From Lentimicrobium sp. (GTDB taxonomy: Bacteria > Bacteroidota > Bacteroidia > Bacteroidales > Lentimicrobiaceae): a stretch of 46,301 nt of DNA. The notes beneath the pieces were generated by a model. It worked only from the letters and a program-made list of their open reading frames with translations, ran no database searches and was not told the DNA's origin. Where the stretch lies: the NCBI GenBank assembly GCA_024709105.1, contig JANJXJ010000195.1:1-46301 (forward strand). The letters are read 5' to 3'. Shown one piece after another: positions 42,519 to 46,301 of the stretch; within the stretch, counting starts at the first letter, position 1, and the number at the start of each line of letters is the position of its first letter. Position numbers and translations under genes: made by a program.

Positions 42519-44012
42519 TCAAATTTTTACCAACTTCTTCACAATCGTTTGATTTCCAAAATTTATCCTGATGAAATAGGTTCCGGCAGGCAGGTGTGTG
42601 ATATTAAGTTCAAGGTTTCGGGTTTCTGGTGCCGGGTGCCGTATTTCGAGGATTTCTCCGTATAAATTGGCCAGCTCCAGGCTTTGAAAGTCAAAGTCGT
42701 TCTCTGAATCATCTATTCGGATTTGAACGCTGAACAGGCCTTCAGCAGGGCTTGGAGCCACCACAATCATTTCCTGTCTCCGTAAATCCGGTTGGTCATA
42801 CAATTCCAAACCTAATGGGTTTCCGTTGGGATTCCTTTTATAAAAGACATTCCATTCTCCTGTCCTGTTATCGCACCAAACCACATTTACCGACTGTCCG
42901 TTGAGGGCAACCGACGGATACCAGGAATCAGAAGCGTCGTTTGTCAGTCTTGTATCTGTTGACCAGGATAATCCGGCATCTGTTGAATTTTTATAATAGA
43001 TTTCCCAGTTCCCGTCACGGTGCTCATTCCAAATCAGGTGGAGGGCATCTCCCGAAACTGCAACATTGGGTCCATAGGAATCATCGCCGGCAAACGTAAG
43101 GCGGGATTCACTACCCCAGGTTTCACCGGCATCCTGAGACCGGGCAAAATACAATTCATAATAGTCAACTTCATCCCTTGAATCGCTCCAGAATACATAA
43201 ACATTATTACCAGTTGCACCTATGGTAGGATAACGGCCAACCCCTGCCTGGTTATTGAAAGAAAGCCTGACAGGTTCACTCCATGTGCCCGCCTGTTCTG
43301 AAAACCGGCAATAGAAAATCTCCTGGCCAATGCTGAAAGGAGTTTTGCTGTAAGCCAGATGTAATGTTCCATTATTGGTTGCAATAGATGGGAATCCCGG
43401 GTTTTCCTCAACAGGTGTTGTCAGTTTCTCATCTTCGCTCCAGTTTACTCCTCCATCAGAAGATTTTTTGAAATATAGTTCCGTGTAATTGCCATTTGGC
43501 GGGTAGTCGCGGCTATCTTCCCAAATCACATATACATGCTGCCCGTCAGCTGCAATTACAGGATGCTGAGAATCAAGCAAACTGTTTGTAAGACGCACCG
43601 CTCCAATCCACGTTGCCCCGCCATCGGTTGAGTGGTTGTAGTAGATTTCACTGTTGTTGCCGGCAACTGTCTGGCTCCAGACCACATGTACATGATCTCC
43701 GGAAACAGCAACTGCCGGGGAGGATGAATAGGTGTACATAGCTGATAGAAGCACCTGTTCGTTCCAGGTAACACCTCCGTCGGGTGAATTTTTATACAGA
43801 ATGGCATCGGTTAAGGTAAGAGAGCCAGCCCATACCACATGAATCTGATTATCCCGGGCTGCAATGCACCAGGCATTGTTATCAGAGGTGTATGACCCCG
43901 GTGTAGTGGTAAGTTGAAAATCCGGCTCCCATTGCGACCACCCTGCAAACGGCAGCAAGAATGTGAATAAAACAAGTAAAACCATCTTGTAGAAAAGAGT
44001 TTGTGCTTTCAT
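42519..44012 (-). CDS. T9SS cargo protein with sialidase-like Asp-box repeats
   Basis: The 497-residue protein has a signal peptide (1-26, ending AGWSQ) and about seven repeats. Each combines an Asp-box (NSPDGGVTWNEQ, HSTDGGATW, KSSDGGVNWSED, RSQDAGETWGSE, NSTDAGLSWSTD) with a following strand of the type VHVVWSQ, VYVIWEDSRD or LHLIWNEHRDG. This is a six- or seven-bladed propeller of the sialidase type, but the arginine triad of true sialidases was not seen, so enzymatic activity is not supported. It ends with a T9SS sorting domain (LPAGTYFIRINFGNQTIVKK). It lies 102 bases upstream of the sortilin-like gene on the same strand. Confidence 0.85.
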   Translation of the reverse strand: MKAQTLFYKMVLLVLFTFLLPFAGWSQWEPDFQLTTTPGSYTSDNNAWCIAARDNQIHVVWAGSLTLTDAILYKNSPDGGVTWNEQVLLSAMYTYSSSPAVAVSGDHVHVVWSQTVAGNNSEIYYNHSTDGGATWIGAVRLTNSLLDSQHPVIAADGQHVYVIWEDSRDYPPNGNYTELYFKKSSDGGVNWSEDEKLTTPVEENPGFPSIATNNGTLHLAYSKTPFSIGQEIFYCRFSEQAGTWSEPVRLSFNNQAGVGRYPTIGATGNNVYVFWSDSRDEVDYYELYFARSQDAGETWGSESRLTFAGDDSYGPNVAVSGDALHLIWNEHRDGNWEIYYKNSTDAGLSWSTDTRLTNDASDSWYPSVALNGQSVNVVWCDNRTGEWNVFYKRNPNGNPLGLELYDQPDLRRQEMIVVAPSPAEGLFSVQIRIDDSENDFDFQSLELANLYGEILEIRHPAPETRNLELNITHLPAGTYFIRINFGNQTIVKKLVKI

Positions 44013-44063
44013 GGGGGAGTTATTTAAAGGTTCGTTGTTAATACAGACTCTTTTTTTTTGATT

Positions 44064-45536
44064 TCATAACCTGATGATTTTTTTCACAATTATTTGGTTT
44101 TCAGACTCTATTCTGACGAAGTAGATTCCAGGGGGGAAGTGTGTGATGTCCATCAGAATGCTGGCTGCACCCCGTTCAGATTTGAGTTTTTCCCGGGTTT
44201 TCCCTGTGGGATCAACGATCTCAACCTGACAATCCGGATAAAGCATATTGGATAATAAAATCTGAAATTTTCCCTGTGTCGGGTTTGGCATTATTTCAGC
44301 ACTTATCCGGCCGGGTTCATCAAATCCCTGTGCCTCCTGCCGCGACCAGGAATAATAATCCCGGGTGCTGAGCACAAACTGCTGCACATGTACGATCCAT
44401 TTATGATACGAATCGCTGTGCCACCTGTTCAATGAATCGAATGTATAAAGGTGCATGTCTACCCCTTTCCAGGATGCTGACCCTGCATCCCATTGCGAAA
44501 GGGCATCTTCAGCAAGCAGGGTATCCTGAAAATATTCATAAGCACGCATATAGCCAGGCACCCATTCACCAAAGTTATTACCGCTGTATCCGGTGTTTCT
44601 CAACATTCTGTTAAACGCGTTATAGGTCATTTCAGATTTTATACTTGGCATCCACGTGACGGTATCTTCGCCAATGCGGTAATATTCATACAGGGTCATA
44701 TTACCGGACTCATCCCACTCCCAATAATCCTTCTCCTGTGGAATCCATTCTTCGATTGATTCCTCGTATTTCCAATACCACGACTGAATTTTGCGATGGA
44801 GTTCATCCCAGGTGCATTCTTCCTTTATCATATAGTACCACAGTTGTGTATTGGGATTATAAAAGTACCTGGTTTTCAGAACCATATCGCCGGCTGTATT
44901 GTACTCATAGTCGTGCCTTAATTTTGGATAAAAAACCCCTGTACCTTCTTCATCTTCCCATTCGGTCACGCGTTCCGGAAGTCCCTCAGGATTGTATTCA
45001 TATACACTGTATGCCGTTGAATCCCAATGCTGGCTGAGGTTATTCCATTCGAAATTCACTTCATTCGTGAGCCTTTGCTGATTATCGTAATAATTCAGTT
45101 CCATTTTATAATTTATCCAGTCGGGAGATGATAGGCTCCAGCCATCGGAATATGATTCGGAAACATTGCCATGGGCATCAAATACATATCTTTCCCTGAA
45201 AAGGCCTTTGTAAGCCATGGTTTCGTTTTCCCAGAACAATACCGCCCACATGGTTTGCCGGTCCTGAGCATCATACTGCCATTTTTCCATTCGGTATGGC
45301 ACCCAAAGATTCAGGGCCTGCTCCCTGACGAATTCCTCGGTTTGTGTGGTTCGCCTTTGCTCATCGTACCGATAGGTTATCCGGTAAGAGAGAACCGAAT
45401 CGCTGATGCCGGAAAATTTCCAGGTAATTACTGAATCGAGCACTTCGGTTTGCGGATTCCCGCGCCACATCTGGCCCCATATGCAAAGGGGTAACAGAAT
45501 AAGCACTTCCATCAAAATTGTAATTGAGTTTTTCAT
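44064..45536 (-). CDS. T9SS cargo protein with YD-like repeats
   Basis: The 490-residue protein has a signal peptide (1-21, ending CIWGQ). The body is built of about nine imperfect repeats of 35-45 residues with Tyr-Asp turns and Trp-rich stretches (ITYRYDEQRRTTQTEEF, EKWQYDAQDRQTMW, RYVFDAHGNVSESY, NYYDNQQRLTNEVNF, HDYEYNTAGDMVLKT, YWEWDESGNMTLYEYY). These resemble YD/RHS repeats but lack the RHS core and toxin end. A T9SS sorting domain ends the chain (IMPNPTQGKFQI, FPPGIYFVRIESENQIIVKK). It lies 8 bases downstream of the next gene and is probably co-transcribed with it. Its function is unknown. Confidence 0.8.
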   Translation of the reverse strand: MKNSITILMEVLILLPLCIWGQMWRGNPQTEVLDSVITWKFSGISDSVLSYRITYRYDEQRRTTQTEEFVREQALNLWVPYRMEKWQYDAQDRQTMWAVLFWENETMAYKGLFRERYVFDAHGNVSESYSDGWSLSSPDWINYKMELNYYDNQQRLTNEVNFEWNNLSQHWDSTAYSVYEYNPEGLPERVTEWEDEEGTGVFYPKLRHDYEYNTAGDMVLKTRYFYNPNTQLWYYMIKEECTWDELHRKIQSWYWKYEESIEEWIPQEKDYWEWDESGNMTLYEYYRIGEDTVTWMPSIKSEMTYNAFNRMLRNTGYSGNNFGEWVPGYMRAYEYFQDTLLAEDALSQWDAGSASWKGVDMHLYTFDSLNRWHSDSYHKWIVHVQQFVLSTRDYYSWSRQEAQGFDEPGRISAEIMPNPTQGKFQILLSNMLYPDCQVEIVDPTGKTREKLKSERGAASILMDITHFPPGIYFVRIESENQIIVKKIIRL

Positions 45537-45544
45537 GGCCTGAA

Positions 45545-46301
45545 TTATTTCTGGAGTACAATTTTTCCTGAAAAAAGCTGGTTACCGGCTATTACCCTGC
45601 AGATGTATATTCCGCCGGCAAGAACCCCTGGTTCCCAGGAAATCCGGTTGTTCCCGGCCTGACAGAAGCCATGGTTTGCCTGATATACCGTTCGTCCCTG
45701 CAAATCAGTAACAGAAACGGTTACATCTGCTGAGGCATTCAGTTCAAAATCGAAAACAGCGATGTTGTTTGCCGGATTGGGTGAAATCTGCAAAGGCCGC
45801 GAAGTGTCTTTTTTCCCAAAGAAGGGAAAGTCATCTATCCCCAGCGGGGGCAAAGGCAGTTTGGTCAGTTCACCACCTTTTCTATACAGAATAATATTTG
45901 CATTCATTCCACTGCCGCCTGAAATCCGGCCTTCGCCAACAGCTACATAACCTCCGCCTGCCAGCGGCTGAGCATCGAAAACATTACCCCTGGTCGGCAT
46001 ATATACATTTCCGGGAGACCAGGCAGCGGTATCAGCCGAGATGAAGTTTCCATCCGGATCATAAACCGCCACATAAATCATTTCCTGTGAGCCGAAACCA
46101 TTGCGACTGAGTATGTAATTACCATCGGAATTCCTGGCGATGGAGTTGAAACCACCATTTTGGTTCGCATGCGGCATTTTCTCCCAGAGTGTGGCGCCAT
46201 CAGCATCAAGTTTAGCCAGGTACTCACTGTTCATGTAGTATCCGGCAAGCAGAAATGAACCGTCATCCTGTTCGATAATATCCCCTCCCGTATCCCAGTA
46301 A
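45545..46301 (-). CDS. T9SS cargo protein, 5' end outside window
   Basis: The frame is open to the window edge, so only the last 251 residues are visible. They show repeated segments such as GGDIIEQDDGSFLLAGYY, YLAKLDADGATLWEK, GNYILSRNGFGSQEM and GGGYVAVGEGRISGG. This is the delta-60/propeller-like pattern common in T9SS cargo. A type A sorting domain follows (LQISPNPANNIAVFDFEL, VLAGGIYICRVIAGNQLFSGKIVLQK). A methionine at 46234 is internal, not the start. The next gene begins 8 bases downstream. Confidence 0.85.
   Translation of the reverse strand, partial: YWDTGGDIIEQDDGSFLLAGYYMNSEYLAKLDADGATLWEKMPHANQNGGFNSIARNSDGNYILSRNGFGSQEMIYVAVYDPDGNFISADTAAWSPGNVYMPTRGNVFDAQPLAGGGYVAVGEGRISGGSGMNANIILYRKGGELTKLPLPPLGIDDFPFFGKKDTSRPLQISPNPANNIAVFDFELNASADVTVSVTDLQGRTVYQANHGFCQAGNNRISWEPGVLAGGIYICRVIAGNQLFSGKIVLQK

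Noticed and set aside
42519-44012. Possible sialidase (GH33) because of repeated Asp-boxes
   Set aside because: The catalytic arginine triad and nucleophile motifs of sialidases were not visible; Asp-boxes alone occur in many binding propellers.
44064-45536. RHS/YD polymorphic toxin
   Set aside because: It lacks the RHS core motif, a variable toxic C-terminus and an immunity gene, and ends in a T9SS sorting domain.

Overview
The window looks like chromosomal DNA of a Bacteroidota bacterium, probably of the Bacteroidales/Marinilabiliales type. The evidence is a SusC/SusD pair, a second TonB-dependent receptor, many surface-type lipoproteins, four adjacent proteins with type IX secretion (T9SS) C-terminal sorting domains, a Fibrobacter-paralogous-domain lipoprotein, a cysteate synthase and repeated matches to the Bacteroidota -7 promoter box TAnnTTTG. 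TGA is used as a normal stop. No rRNA, tRNA, CRISPR array, intact transposon or phage gene was seen.

Layout. 1-9000 is a mixed housekeeping/accessory stretch: the tail of an unidentified gene, an XRE regulator with membrane helices, a Fic gene broken by two in-frame TGA codons, a small membrane protein, a cysteate synthase, a DUF985 cupin, an AAA/DUF4143 ATPase with a perfect palindrome at its promoter, CreD, and a protein made of four tandem beta-rich repeats. 9300-30800 is an alpha-mannoside utilisation locus. It starts with a transmembrane one-component sensor/regulator (LamG-like plus kelch-like outside, winged helix plus helical repeats inside). SusC, SusD and a LamG lipoprotein follow, closed by a terminator. 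After that come four GH92 alpha-mannosidases, an MFS permease and a GH130 mannoside phosphorylase.

31000-38200 is a second sugar locus: a LacI-type regulator, then on the opposite strand an MFS permease, a GH13_18 sucrose-phosphorylase-like enzyme, a uridine-kinase-like P-loop kinase and a TonB receptor without a SusD partner. Two tandem AACCGGTT palindromes lie upstream of the receptor promoter, and an AAACGTTT palindrome lies upstream of the LacI gene. 38700-41100 carries two small lipoproteins flanking a truncated FtsZ/tubulin-like protein. 41200-46301 is a same-strand run of four T9SS cargo proteins, the last one cut by the window edge.

How the genes probably work together (inference). 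The mannoside locus captures alpha-mannosylated glycans at the surface. GH92 enzymes trim alpha-mannose in the periplasm or at the surface, the permease imports a mannosyl disaccharide, and GH130 phosphorolyses it to mannose 1-phosphate. In the second locus the TonB receptor and permease bring in a glucoside such as sucrose, GH13_18 yields glucose 1-phosphate plus an acceptor sugar, and the kinase may phosphorylate the acceptor. The most unusual items are the FtsZ-like G-domain protein with no T7 loop or C-terminal domain, the membrane-spanning sensor/regulator, and several strong palindromes placed exactly at promoters.
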